Numbered from the stretch's first letter, positions 1-10,545 are shown. The stretch is 64,000 nt of DNA from Antedon mediterranea (GCF_964355755.1 NC_092676.1:11142288-11206287); one strand, 5' to 3'. Notes: generated from the letters alone by a model not told the origin. Made by a program: numbers and translations.

Positions 1-170
1 AAGGGGAATACTACCTACTATACAGTACAATGTTTTTCAGAAAAAATTGAGCAATTTCATTCAGGTATCCATGTATCTCCCATAAACGGAATGTACGGCT
101 CAAAGAGAATCCAGAAGTTACCCTTGGTTCATTTTGGCAAATCCATATGGGTTCCTTAAGGATTGAGGGT
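1..170. repeat. Degenerate ~155 bp tandem repeat, left part
   Basis: This stretch contains the phrases 'ggcaaatccatatgggttccttaagg' (in pieces) and 'gattgaggg', which recur at 8860-8890 and 9285-9310. It is the left part of the tandem array that continues after the LTR element at 8538. Joining position 170 to 8538 restores a normal array unit (ccttaaggattgaggg followed by tgcacagacagg), so the two parts were once contiguous. No coding potential is seen. Confidence 0.6.
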
Positions 171-302
171 TGTTACGGGCTCGCTCGTTAGGCTGAAACC
201 AACAATAAGAACATAACAAAACACGTTGTAGTTGTCGTCCGTCTTTATTCCTCTCTCCCCTTTACTCTAGAGGGCTCACTTCCATGTGACAAACCCATCA
301 CA
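171..302 (-). repeat. 3' LTR of the Gmr1-like element
   Basis: A 132 bp repeat almost identical to 8402-8533, with only a few substitutions by eye (for example cgttagg versus cgtcagg, and tgacaaaccc versus tgaaaaaccc). It has TG...CA termini. In element orientation this is the downstream LTR. It is short for a gypsy LTR. Confidence 0.88.
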
Positions 303-314
303 CACCCCCACTTA
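303..314 (-). other. Polypurine tract of the Gmr1-like element
   Basis: On the minus strand the bases just upstream of the 3' LTR read AAGTGGGGGTG, a purine-rich run directly abutting the LTR start TGTGATGGG. This is where the plus-strand primer lies in LTR elements. Confidence 0.65.
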
Positions 315-569
315 AAGAAAGTTTGATATGATTAAACTTATAACTGTTTACTATAACATCTTAAATCTTTTCTTATACAGTAGTTATTTTAACAGGTCGT
401 TGATATGAATTTACTTCAACTGCTTCTTTAAAATTTCACAAGTTCTAATGACTTTACTTTAAATCCGTGTATGCCATTATGCATCACTCTATCACAACTA
501 ACATATTATAATTAAATAAACACTCTTAAAATCAACAAAACTTTTACAATCATTTCATGCATGTTTTAT

Positions 570-990
570 CTAAACTCTTGACAAAGCGTCAGCTACAACA
601 TTGTCTTTTCCTCTGACATGATGAATTTCCAGATTCATTTCTTGAAATGCCAAACTCCATCTCAACAAGCGTTGATTCTTGTCCTTCATTCTTGCCAAGA
701 ACGTTAATGGGTTGTGGTCAGTCCAAACTACAATTGGAAACGGAGTAGATCCAAGATACACTTCAAAGTGCTTTAACGCTGACATCAAAGCTAATGTTTC
801 CTTCTCAACAGTAGAATAACGCTTCTCATGCTGGTTGAATTTTCTCGAGTAGAAACACACAGGCTTGTCAACACCATTCTCGTCTGTTTGCACCAACACA
901 GCACCAGAACCAACATCACTGGCATCAATCATTAACGAGAACTGTTTATCAAATTGTGGAGCCATCAACACCGGTTCGTTTGATAACCAT
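570..990 (-). pseudogene. RNase H domain of the Gmr1-like Pol (frame-separated 3' end of pol)
   Basis: The translation contains the gypsy RNase H signatures IDASDVGSGAVLVQ, FYSRKFNQHEKRYSTVEKE, WTDHNPLTFL and the closing ADALSRV, followed by a stop at 570. The open frame begins upstream at 1046 but lies out of register with the reverse transcriptase frame. The protein sense passes from the RT frame (FIKVKAM) to this one (LSNEPVLMAPQF) near position 990, so a one-base indel separates RT from RNase H in this copy. In an active element it would degrade the RNA strand of the replication hybrid. There is no chromodomain or envelope frame after it; 303-569 is untranslated. Confidence 0.85.
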
Positions 991-3900
991 CGCTTTAACT
1001 TTAATGAACGCATTATTGCATTCCTCCAACCACACAAAGCTCGCATTCTTTTTCAGTAGATTCGTTAATGGAGCTACAAGCGTTGAGAAACTTCTGCAAA
1101 AACGTCGATAAAACCCAGCCATTCCCAGGAACCGCATTAACTCCCGCTTACTCTTTGGAACTGGGAAATCACAGACTGCCTTAATCTTAGCACTTAATGG
1201 TTTTACTTTTCCGCAACCAACTTTATGACCTAAGAACACAATTTCTGGACATGAAAACTCGCTTTTCACCAAATTTACTGTCAACTTTGCAGCTGTCAAC
1301 CTGTCAAACAATGCCTTAATTCTCTGCACATGGACATCCCATGTATCACTATAAACAACCAAATCGTCTATATAAGCTTCACAGCCCTCCAACCCTGAAA
1401 TTATACCATTAACCAATCTCTGGAACGTGGCTGGTGCGTTTTTTAAACCGAAAGGCATGACCTTATACTGATAAAGACCCATAGGAGTTACAAAAGCTGA
1501 CACTTCTTTCGCACGCTCTGTTAAAGGAATTTGCCAGTAACCCTTTAGAAGATCAAATTTACTGACAAACTTAGCACTACCCACACGATCAATACAGTCG
1601 TCTATCCTCGGTATGGGATATGAATCTGCAGTAGATTTAGCATTAACCTTCCGATAATCAGTACAAAAACGATACGATTTATCTGGCTTCGGAACTAATA
1701 TATATGGAGAACTCCAAGCACTGCAACTAGGCTCGATTATATCATTCTTAATCATGTAATCAATCTCATTTTGTAATATCTTCATCTTGAACGGATTTGT
1801 TCTATATGGATTTTGTTTTATTGGTGAACAATCAGCTGTCTTAACGTCATGCTCCACTAAGTTCGTTCGACCTGGAACATCCAAAAACAACTGCAGATTT
1901 CCATATATCAAACTAACAATTTCAACCTTACGATCACGAGATAAATGACTAACTTTTTCTTCAATGTTTGCAAGGACATCTGAATTACTGAACTTAACAC
2001 ATGTATCAGGATCCCCAAACTCTTCAGAATTCTCTTCAACAACACACGTAACTGGTGTTGACGTACAGGTATCACTATTATTTCTCGCTGTGTATGGTTT
2101 CAACATGTTTATATGACTCAGTCGCTTCTTTTTACGCCTATCTGGAGTATCTAACACATAGTCAACTTCTCCTATTCTTTCTAATACTTTGTAAGGACCA
2201 GCAAATCTTGCAGATAATGGTTGACTGGGAAGAGGCAACATAACTAACACTTCATCACCTGAATTAAAGCTTCTCTTTTCTGATTTCCTATCAAACAATC
2301 TTTTAATTTTACCCTGAGCCTTCACAAGATTCTTTCTAGCCATCTCACGAGCACGATTTAATCGATCACGAAATTCAGACACATAATCTAGTATCGATAC
2401 AGACTCTTCTGCATTCCCTAACAGCCTTTCTTTGACTATTTTAAGAGGGCCTCGGACCGAATGACCATACACCAACTCAAATGGGCTAAACCCTAAGGAC
2501 TCTTGCACTTTTTCACGAACAGCGAATAACAATAAGGGAACTCCCTCATCCCATTCCTTTTCACATTGAAAACAATAGGTTTTAATCATATTCTTAAGTG
2601 TTTGATGAAATCTCTCAAGTGCCCTTTGAGACTGTGGATGGTAAGCACTTGAACTTATATGGGCAACACCTAACTGCTCTAAGACTTGTTTAAATATCTT
2701 TGACATGAATGTTGATCCTTGATTGGACTGAACAGCTTTAGGCAATCCTACCCATGTAAAGAATTTCACCAATGCTTGAACTACATTCTTAGCTGTAATA
2801 CGCCTAAGAGGAATCGCTTCTGGAAACCTACTTGATGCACACATTATTGTTAATAGATACTCATTTCCATTTTTAGTACGTGGTAATGGTCCCACACAAT
2901 CAACACTAACTCTTGAAAATGGTTCACCGAATGCCGGAATAGGCTTAAGTGGGGCTACTGGAACCTTTTGATTAGGCTTCCCCACTACCTGACACGCATG
3001 ACAGGATTTACAATAGTTAGACACATCTTTTCTAAGACCTGGCCAAAAGAAATGCCTGAGAATTTTGTCTACCGTTTTATTGACACCTAAATTACCTGAA
3101 AGAGGATCATCATGCGCAATACCAATAATATCCTCACGGTATCCACTAGGAATAACTATCTGGTGAATCTCATTCCAAACCTCACTACTTGGAATATCTG
3201 GTGGCCTCCACTTACGCATAAGTATACCATCCTTTATATAATAACAAACAGGAACAATAGACATTTCCTCTTTTGGGTGCTGTTGTTCAGCTTGGGCAGT
3301 GTGTGACTCGGGACCTGAGCAGACAGCCTCTTGGGAAACGCGATCCGTAATGTCTCCGTAAAAACTATCACATAAGTCAATACTGTCATCCTCATCTATG
3401 GTTTTATTTGCCATAGATCGCGTCACCGCACACGATGGAAACACATGTGATAATTCTTTCTCTAAACACACCGTGCTTTCGTCTTCAACAGGAGTCTTGC
3501 ACACAACCGGTTCTACTGTCACTCTGTCTCCGGCCAAATCATTCCCCAAAAGGAGTGTGACACCCCATACTGGAAGACTCGGAACGACACCGACAACAAA
3601 ATCTCCGCTAACAATATCTGTTTCAATCCGAATTACATGAAGTGGGACTTCCTTATAACCCCCTTCAACACCTTGAATGAGCACACTTGCTCCAGCAGAA
3701 GACTCGTTTGAAAATGACAATGCCGATTCTATTATCAGGGATTGTGACGCCCCTGTGTCTCTTAAGACACGAACTTTACTCAGATTCACATCGTTGATCA
3801 ATGCTACAGAACCATTAGAGAGGAAAGGCTTAAATAGCTTTCGCACTTTTTCCGGACCTGAAGATTGGATCAACTTCTCACTTTCATCAACGTCATGACT

Positions 3901-4053
3901 CTCTGTCACTTCCAACGGGACTGTATTTACTAACGTGTTTGGAAGTGATTGGGGTTTCTTATTATCCCCTTTAGCTTTGCTTTGAAACAGCCAGCAATCT
4001 GCCTTTATATGACCCTTTTTCTTGCAGTAAAAACAAGTTCTGACAAATTTACT
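949..4053 (-). pseudogene. Pol of the Gmr1-like element: CCHC, protease, integrase, reverse transcriptase
   Basis: One long minus-strand frame is open from about 4053 to 949. Domains in order: a zinc knuckle CFYCKKKGHIKADC (3994-4035); an aspartic protease motif LRDTGASQS about 53 residues into the Met-initiated part (start 3915); an HHCC integrase zinc finger (HDDPLSGNLG...CKSCHAC); the integrase core; then a gypsy reverse transcriptase with SSPYILVPK, DLLKGYWQIPL, MPFGLKNAPATFQ and catalytic YIDD. Integrase therefore precedes RT, the Gmr1 arrangement. The integrase core shows VDCVG and HPQSQRALERFH, but the second acidic residue, normally in SDQG, reads SNQG, so the DDE triad is broken. The frame ends early near 990 by a frameshift before RNase H. 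The upstream end stops at the inserted repeat at 4054. Function in an active copy: proteolysis, reverse transcription and integration. Confidence 0.88.
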
Positions 4054-5346
4054 AATAATAATAATAATAATAAACAGTATTTATATAGCGCCTAATGGAT
4101 CACTGACCCCTCTAGGTGCTTTACATAGGACCTTAACTAATGGTAATAAACTATCCCCCGCCGGACACCATTCCGGTATTTCTTAGTCGAGGTTTCGGGG
4201 ATGGAGACAATCAATAATGTGAAAAAAAAATATGCTTAACTAAGGTAAAACTATCTCCCGCCGGACACCATCCCGGTATTTCTGAGTCAAGGTTTCGGGG
4301 CCAGAATTAAGAATAGAGAGTAAATGAAGCATGCACAACTTAAGCTAGGGTTAAACTATCCCCCGCCGGACGCGATTTTTTTTTTCGTACATAAGTTGGG
4401 GACCCCTAATGAAACGTCACAAAATAAACATGAATAATTCATCAGTTAAATTTGTTGTTCCGTGTGCACCCAAGCGTATAGCAACAAGAAGTGATTACAC
4501 AACTGCGATACGATTCTATCTACAATAGGCCTAGGATTCTAGGTCAATTCACGTGATTGCCTTCGCGCACTCTTCTTCACACACACGTCCACTATCCAAA
4601 ACGTGTCGAGGCTAATCGACAGCTAGGCAAGACATTAAACTAAGTAGTAATTGGACATAGCCCAAAGAAAGCTTAGACCCACAAGAATAAAGAATGTGTA
4701 TAATTTGTGTACTGTATTTTTTTAATTCTGCTATTTTATTATCAAACAATATGCATGTACTCAAAGGAACTTTAAAAATGCGCGTATATGAACACATGAG
4801 ATGGGAAGATTAGACCCACGAGAATAAAAAATGTATTTTTGTGTAATGTTTATTGTTTAATTTTGCTGACTTATTACTCGGACTGTGTCATACCTAACTA
4901 ACACACACGTCACACACACCACCAACACAGCTACTATAGAATAGACATGGGTTTAGAGACTAGTAATTAGGCCTAATAGTATCAATAGAAACTATAATTT
5001 TAACACGTAATTCTTTAGTAATAAATTAAAAACACCATAAACTAAAGGCTGATTATTTCGACAATCCACACAAAACGCCGCTATTCTATTATGAAATCGC
5101 ACGCGGCAACCACAGCGGAGATAGGCCTAGAATCGTACCGCACTTGTGTAAACTGTAATCACTTCTTGTTGCTATACGCTTGCGTGCACACGACACGGAA
5201 CAAGAAAATTTAACTGATTATTTTGTGACGTTTCATGAGGGGGTCCCCAACTTATGTACGAAAAAAAAAATCGCCCGCCGGACACCATCCCGGTATTTCT
5301 GAGTCAAGGTTTCGGGGAAGGAATAAATGAATGAACGAATAAGTAG
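4054..5346 (-). repeat. Inserted interspersed repeat with ~104 bp tandem units and a trinucleotide tail
   Basis: This block splits the gag region between the SCAN-like capsid and the zinc knuckle. On the minus strand it ends in a TTA microsatellite next to a conserved 'gcgctatataaatactg' segment, a layout seen in many small invertebrate retroposons. It holds three units of a ~104 bp tandem repeat starting CCCGCCGGACACCAT and containing GGTATTTCTGAGTC (near 4158, 4260 and 4361/5275); the third is split by the MITE at 4372-5274. The pentamer TTACT at 4049-4053 and 5347-5351 could be its target duplication. No coding frame. Confidence 0.6.
4372..5274. mobile_element. Mutator-like non-autonomous element (MITE), 903 bp, 9 bp TSD
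   Basis: Terminal inverted repeats of about 160-170 bp begin GCGATTTTTTTTTTCGTAC on the left and mirror this on the right. They share further blocks such as AAGTTGGGGACCC, CATGAAACGTCACAAAATAA (with small indels) and GCGTATAGCAACAAGAAG. The 9 bp CCGCCGGAC lies directly outside both ends (4363-4371 and 5275-5283), and removing the element restores the third tandem unit of the host repeat. Long TIRs plus a 9 bp duplication are the signature of Mutator-like elements. No transposase; the interior has a weak duplication (4678 and 4812, 'cccac.agaataaa'). Confidence 0.82.
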
Positions 5347-6003
5347 TTACTACTACTATTAACTGTAGTTTTCTGACTTTGGACCTTAGAATCAACAGAT
5401 TTGGAAACCGATTTGGTATTCACTACCTTGTGCGTGAGCACATAATTATCGGCAACAGAAGCCGCTTTCATTAAATTATCCACTTTCTGTTCCTCTAGAT
5501 GCGTACGAACTTCAGTAGGGGAACAAGATTTAAACTCCTCAACTAACATAAGCTCACGAAGCTTTCCAAATTCACCGTTTACTCCTTCCGAACTACACCA
5601 TCTATCAAAAAGAATCTGCTTCTTACGTGCAAATTCTGTAAACGTTTGATCATAAGGTTTACCTAAGTTCCTAAATTTCTGACGATACGGCTCTGGAACT
5701 AACTCATAAGCTGACAAAACAGCAGTTTTAACCGCATCATAGCTTTCACATTGATCATCAGCCAATGCAGAAAATACCGCTTGGGCTTTACCCACAAGAG
5801 CAGTTTGTAACAACACAGTCCAGTGTCTAGCAGGCCACTTTAATCTATTAGCAATTTTCTCAAAAGCTAAAAAAAATGTCTCTACCTCGTCTTCATTAAA
5901 CTTGGGAACCCATTTAATATTCTGAGTAATCTCTGAATAATTAGGTGTAAAAACCCGTGTGTGACCCATTTGGTTAGCTAATTCTAATTTCCTTAACTCA
6001 AAC
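5347..6003 (-). pseudogene. Gag capsid with SCAN-like domain, Gmr1-like element
   Basis: The Met at 5969 starts a 221-codon open stretch; coding sense continues upstream in the same frame (HEFELRKLELANQ) to a frameshift near 6003. The first ~90 residues form the capsid N-terminal part (WVPKFNEDEVETFFLAFEKI). Residues about 95-182 (YRQKFRNLG...ARKKQILFDRWC...KLRELMLVEEFK...HLEEQKVDNLMKAASVADNYVL) match the pattern of SCAN dimerisation domains, which in vertebrates were derived from the capsid of Gmr1-like elements. The reading sense is lost at the repeat inserted at 5346, so the knuckle in the downstream frame is separated from it. Role in an active element: assembly of the virus-like particle. 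Confidence 0.78.
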
Positions 6004-6144
6004 TCATGTTTTCTTTTTCCATTTCTCTTTGAGTTTGCATCTCTAGAATCTCTATTTTTCTTCTTTCAAAAATTAATTTTTCACGTTCCAACTCGATTCT
6101 AGCCAACTCGACCTCATTCCCCGCAGTTTTAACGGATTCATGAG
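5996..6144 (-). pseudogene. Gag middle segment, charged coiled coil
   Basis: In the frame ending at the stop at 5993 the translation reads THESVKTAGNEVELARIELE and continues with a Glu/Arg/Lys-rich heptad-like stretch (REKLIFERRKIEIL...QREMEKEN). This is a probable coiled coil just upstream of the capsid. A single lost A in the AAAGAAAAC run near 6003 throws it out of frame with the SCAN-like part. Residues encoded above 6145 belong to the transposon inserted there, so an apparent Met at 6220 is not the native start. Confidence 0.6.
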
Positions 6145-6146
6145 TA

Positions 6147-7870
6147 ATAGAGAGAAATGGCGAACCGGCGTCTAAAATCCGAGTGGGTATAAAATCATAA
6201 CAAACCGTTGAGGGCGGCACATTTCCTATGTTTATACACGTGAATATGGCGTCGTCTAACCAATGTTGTTGCTGTAACGCTCATAATTCTTGTTATGTAT
6301 AAAAGTCATCCATCATTCACAATCATATTCCTAAAAATATCTCATATCTGTAGGTCTACATTAGACTAGGCCTATAATATTATAGTAGAATGGTGTGTTA
6401 TGCGCGATTTGAACGATTTGCGCAATTTGAAATTGCGCAAAAAAAATCCTTGCGCAATTTGAATTGAAACATGTGTTTCAAATTGCGCAAGCAACGTATT
6501 AAATTGCGCAAGTAATCTGCAAATTGCGCAAGGTTTTTCGACAGATTGTGAAATCATGCATACCCATATTTTTATAGTAATTTCTAAGAATGATTCAAAA
6601 TTAAAGATAAATATTTGCATTTTCTTATTTTAGTAGTGCAAATATTGTTATAAGTTAGCATACCGTCGAAGAACCGACGAAGGAAAACGAAGCGGTGGTG
6701 TTCCACCAGGCGGGCGCGGCGCGGGCGGCCGGCTATACTACTCTAGCCTAGCTAGGGTCTGGACTACTGATACTGACTAGGTTAGCTTAAACTAATATTA
6801 AAAACTTAATTTTTACATTTATTTTGATTTATTTCAAGTTACAGTGATAATATTATTTAATTGTAATAATAATAGTTATGTATTTATTACACACATCTTC
6901 GCATTTATTATGTTTTATTTTGAGTTATTTAGTTTCCAATAAATTATTATAATACCGATTGTCTGGTAGAATTTTGTTGCGCAATTTGAAAATTTACAGT
7001 TCGTTTTCAAATTGCGCAAAGGTGTCATATTGCGCAAGAACTATCTTGCGCAATTTACAAATTGTGCAGCGCAATTTAAAATTGCGCAAAGATTTTCTTG
7101 CGCAATTTGAAATTGCGCAAGTTGATTGCGCAATTTGAAATTGCGCAAAAAAATCCTTGCGCAATTTTAAATTGTGCAAGAATTCTTTGCGCAATTTCAA
7201 ATTGCGCAAGGATTTTTTTGCGCAATTTCAAATTGCGCAAATCGTTCAAATCGCGCATAACATGGTGTTATCAAGTATTCATTACTGGCGATAGCCCCCT
7301 GCAGGAAGGAAGCATCACTAGCCACATAACAAAATGGCAGTTGTCAAGCTGAAACTAATGCTAGGCCTACATCTACTAGAGATGCTCTATTTAGTCTTAC
7401 TACCTAGCTAGGAGAGGCTTAGCAGCACCCTAGCTAAAGTAGTAGTAGTAGTAGTACAGTATGCAATAACGAATTTCCAATATTATTATTATTATGATTA
7501 TTATTATTATTATTATAATAACCGATAATCCGTGCTAGGCTCGAGTACTCGAGGTACTACAGCATATACAGGCCAACTATCTAGGGCCTAGAGCTGGGTA
7601 CAGTATATAACAAAAACGCGTCTTAATTCAATCCAAATTAAAATAAAATATGTTAAGATTTGCCCATATAACATTAAAATTGTTAAGGGGTTGCAAAAAA
7701 AAAAAGATACTGCTATTATGTGTGTTTTAAACGTTCTTTTCTACCTACTTTTTTAACTCAACCCATCGGAATTTCCCATACAAAAACATGTGGCGAAATG
7801 GTTTGTTTACAATCTATACCCACTCGGTGAAATTTGAGTGACGTCATCGCGGTTCGCCATTTCTCTCTAT
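6147..7870. mobile_element. TA-site inverted-repeat transposon inserted in gag, 1724 bp, non-autonomous
   Basis: The left end ATAGAGAGAAATGGCGAAC (from 6147) is mirrored exactly at the right end (to 7870). A second block, CGAGTGGGTATA followed by AACAAACC, is also inverted (about 6170-6205 and 7805-7840). TA dinucleotides flank it at 6145-6146 and 7871-7872. TA duplication fits the Tc1/mariner superfamily, but the terminal bases are not the usual CAGT, so the superfamily is left open. It carries another inverted-repeat element at 6397-7261 and no transposase frame. It separates the Gag N terminus from the coiled-coil segment. Confidence 0.72.
6397..7261. mobile_element. Foldback-type element with iterated TTGCGCAATTT repeats, 865 bp
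   Basis: The ends GTTATGCGCGATTTGAACG (left) and its mirror (right) enclose arrays of a short unit that is itself palindromic: TTGCGCAATTT followed by AAATTGCGCAA. Copies run at about 6417-6530 on the left and 6978-7250 on the right. ATGGTGT directly flanks both ends (6390-6396 and 7262-7268), a 7 bp target duplication. The centre holds a GC-rich segment (6660-6725) and AT-rich filler. There is no coding capacity; apparent peptides here are translations of the repeat. Confidence 0.7.
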
Positions 7871-7872
7871 TA

Positions 7873-8041
7873 AACCAACATGACTTCCAATCACATTTAT
7901 CAAGTCATATTTATTCATGGAAACATTTATAGATGCTCCAACCCTAGTACCTAGGAGTCGCAAACGCTCCTCTGATAGCTGAGCTACCACCTCAATGGAC
8001 ATTCTATCCAAAAATTCCTCGTCAAAATCACTTTCTGACAT
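7873..8041 (-). pseudogene. Gag N terminus of the Gmr1-like element (SAP-like helices)
   Basis: From the Met at 8041 the frame gives MSESDFDEEFLDRMSIEVVA, followed by LSEERLRLLGTRVG and NKYDLINVIGSHVG. The pattern of a helix, an extended loop and a second helix ending in NKxDLI resembles the SAP-like N termini of many gypsy Gag proteins. Coding sense ends where the TA transposon begins at 7871. The region 8042-8401 upstream is the leader. An earlier in-frame Met at 8092 would add a hydrophobic stretch but lacks support. Confidence 0.5.
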
Positions 8042-8383
8042 AGTTTCTATTTGAAACAAACAAACAAAAACACAGGTTAAAATAATAACCAATATGACGA
8101 TAATTAAGGCACCAGTAATAAATTACCTGCCAAGTTAAGCCCACACAGTATTAAACCTACCGTGCGCCGTGGTCTCAATAACTAGACCCCTAAAATCAAA
8201 GCCAAACCGACTTCTAGTATCACAGGCAAGCCTACACAAGCCTAAAACAACAACACAGTGTACTGGCTCGACGACCGCCAAACCTCGTTCGTTATAAAAC
8301 GCCTCTAAACCTAAAACCAGCTTAGAATAAGTAACTAAAATTACCATCAGTTCGATCTACAACTACAATTCCGTACTTTGTTT

Positions 8384-8401
8384 CCGGATGACCCCCCAAT
8401 T
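8384..8401 (-). other. Primer binding site of the Gmr1-like element
   Basis: Next to the 5' LTR the minus strand reads TGGGGGGTCATCCGG after a two-base spacer. It starts with TGG, the complement of the CCA end of a tRNA, so the predicted primer would end CCGGATGACCCCCCA. The tRNA identity is not assigned. Confidence 0.5.
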
Positions 8402-8533
8402 TGTTACGGGCTCGCTCGTCAGGCTGAAACCAACAACAAGAACATAACAAAACACGTTGTAGTTGTCGTCCATCTTTATTCCTCTCTCCCCTTTACTCTA
8501 GAGGGCTCACTTCCATGTGAAAAACCCATCACA
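8402..8533 (-). repeat. 5' LTR of the Gmr1-like element
   Basis: This is the partner of 171-302, also 132 bp with TG...CA ends. The GGGT that follows at 8534 matches 167-170. In element orientation this is the upstream LTR carrying the promoter; no clear TATA box is seen in so short a sequence. Confidence 0.88.
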
Positions 8534-8537
8534 GGGT

Positions 8538-9600
8538 GCACAGACAGGCTTTTCCCATGGCTTAAATAGATTTTGCGATGCACCTATGACATCACAGCAA
8601 TTTACGGCAACGGCGAGCACGTGTGGCGATATCCTTAATCTCGCGATTGTTCTGAAATTATATGTGTACATCCCTAATACGTTGTAAAAACATGGTCCTC
8701 GGTCAAGTTGTCCTTTAAGGATCGAGAATGCACAGGCAGCTTTATTCCATGGGCCGCGCCTGTCTATATGAACCCACAGTGTCACCCATTAAATTTCCAT
8801 TATGGGGCTTAATGTCCATCCATGGAGGACCGGCCCTTGGGTTAATTTGGGCAAATCCATAAATTTTCCTTAAGGATCGAGAGTGCACAGGCAGCTTTAT
8901 TCCATGGGCCGCGCCTGTCTATATGAACCCACAGTGTCACCCCTTATATTTCCATTATGGGGCTGAATGTCCATCCATGGAGTCAAATCCATAAATGTTC
9001 CTTTTTTTCAGATTATCTATGAACCCACATTTTCACCCCACATACAGTATTTCCAATATAGGGTATCTTGTAGCCCCACATAGAGAACCCCGAAAGGTCC
9101 ATGAAGGATCGGCCCTTTGGGTTCATTTCCATCCATAAATCCATAAATGTTTTTTAAAGCTTGGGGGTGCACATTTAATTTTATTCCATAGTTCATCTAT
9201 GAACTATTTACCCCATATTAATTTCTAATACAGGGCCTTATGTAGCACACCACATAGAAATCCCAAAAGGGTCCTTAGAGGGTTCATTCGGACAAATCCA
9301 CATGGGTTATTTTAGAATCCTTTGTGTACAGGCAACTCTTTCCTGTATGGGCCAACTTATTGGGACCAAATGTTTTACCCATTTCCATTACAGAGCCAGT
9401 ATGACCCATACAGAACAGAAAAGATCCAATCCCAAAAGGATCCCATATGGCATGCGAGATTATTCGGGAAAACTTTATAGGTTCCTTCATATGGAGAAGG
9501 TACCCTTTCCTGTACATAATTATTTTCGATGTGGGCTCTTCATACAGTACCAAAGTGTTACAGTCAATAGGTCAATCCATCAATAGGTTCTATAGTATTA
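8538..9600. repeat. Degenerate ~155 bp tandem repeat, right part
   Basis: At least five units can be followed by the phrases TGCACAGGCAGCTTTATTCC, CTATATGAACCCACAGTGTC and TTCCATTATGGGGCT. The first two full copies start near 8716 and 8873, then copies decay near 9005, 9152 and 9306. The left end matches the broken unit at 150-170 across the LTR insertion. No gene is seen. Confidence 0.7.
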
Positions 9601-9759
9601 CAAGGTCACTAATCACACAAGTTATTTTTCAAACATTATAATCCATTAGAGTGAATATAAGTATATAAGATATATTATTATAAACAATGTGCGCCTATTT
9701 TCAACTCTCTACGCCATGTCGTTATTTAGATGAGAAAAGCGGGTCAAATGCTAATACAC

Positions 9760-10545
9760 CAAAAAATGCATGTTCCGGTCACATTTGGAAAACATGTTGC
9801 ACTATGACAAGTATAAACATATATATTGTGAACAATTTTACACCAAAATTGGCTCCCTACGAGAAATATTTAATAATTTATGTTATTATAATATAGAATA
9901 AACGTATTAAATTATGTCAAAGGTCAATAACTAAACTTCCGGTCATTTTCAAGCAATATCATCTGTTAAACTGAATATAAATGTATATTTTGGGAACAAT
10001 TTGAACCTATTTTTAATTCTCTCCTACCTGCCGTTACTTAGATATAGCGAAAAGAGGTCAAATGTCAAAATTGCTAAAAATGGTATTTCCGGTCAATTTT
10101 ACAAAGAAATTTCTGTTAGAGCTAACATAAATGTATACATTGTGAACAATTTGACACCAGAATGATCTCACTACGTCCAGCAGCCATTTTGTTTATGCTA
10201 ATTATGCAAATTGCTCATTGCTTTTATATTATGAAATTGTATTTATAAACGATGAGTAAATAAATGTGAATTAAATTGAATTGAATTGAATTGAAATTGG
10301 AAATATAAATATGCATGCTCTGAGTAATTTAAGACCAACCATGACTTTATATGACCTGCCTTTACCGAGATATGAATTCGGTAAAGATGATGGGTCAAAG
10401 GTCAAAATAATGGTTTCCGGTCATTTTTGGTCAAATGTTTCCATTATAGTAAATATGAATATGGGTCTTCTGAGTAGTTTAAAATCGCTGAAATAGGCCT
10501 AGTAGTTACCGAGATAGGATGTTTCAACCTAATTTGCATATTTAT
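9760..10545. repeat. DR1-bearing tandem repeat family, block 1
   Basis: Diverged ~150 bp units share 'tttccggtcatttt', 'aatataaatgtatacattgtgaacaatttgacacc' (in pieces) and 'ctacgagata'. Unit starts near 9768, 9938, 10090 and 10419 can be aligned by TTCCGGTCA. The unit at 10392-10404 holds a perfect GGGTCAAAGGTCA. A short unrelated insert with ATTGA repeats (about 10200-10300) interrupts it. The same family recurs at 27440-27800, 29582-29670, 31860-32170 and 35085-35390. Confidence 0.65.

Larger units (their letters stand above)
171..8533 (-). mobile_element. Gmr1-like Ty3/gypsy LTR retrotransposon (integrase before RT), degenerate
   Basis: The element reads on the minus strand between two 132 bp direct repeats (171-302 and 8402-8533) that begin TGTGATGGG and end CCCGTAACA in its own orientation. 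A 4 bp target duplication GGGT flanks it (167-170 and 8534-8537). Domain order is Gag with a SCAN-like capsid, CCHC knuckle, protease, integrase, reverse transcriptase, RNase H. Integrase ahead of RT is the Ty1/copia order and, in gypsy-like elements, is the hallmark of the Gmr1 group known from deuterostomes. The copy is dead: it has frameshifts near 990 and 6003, an Asp-to-Asn change in the integrase triad, and two large insertions (4054-5346 and 6147-7870). Without these it would be about 5.3 kb. Confidence 0.88.

Noticed and set aside
6994-7352. Frames rich in RNLKLRK / NCARI
   Set aside because: Artefacts of the TTGCGCAATTT arrays, open on both strands.
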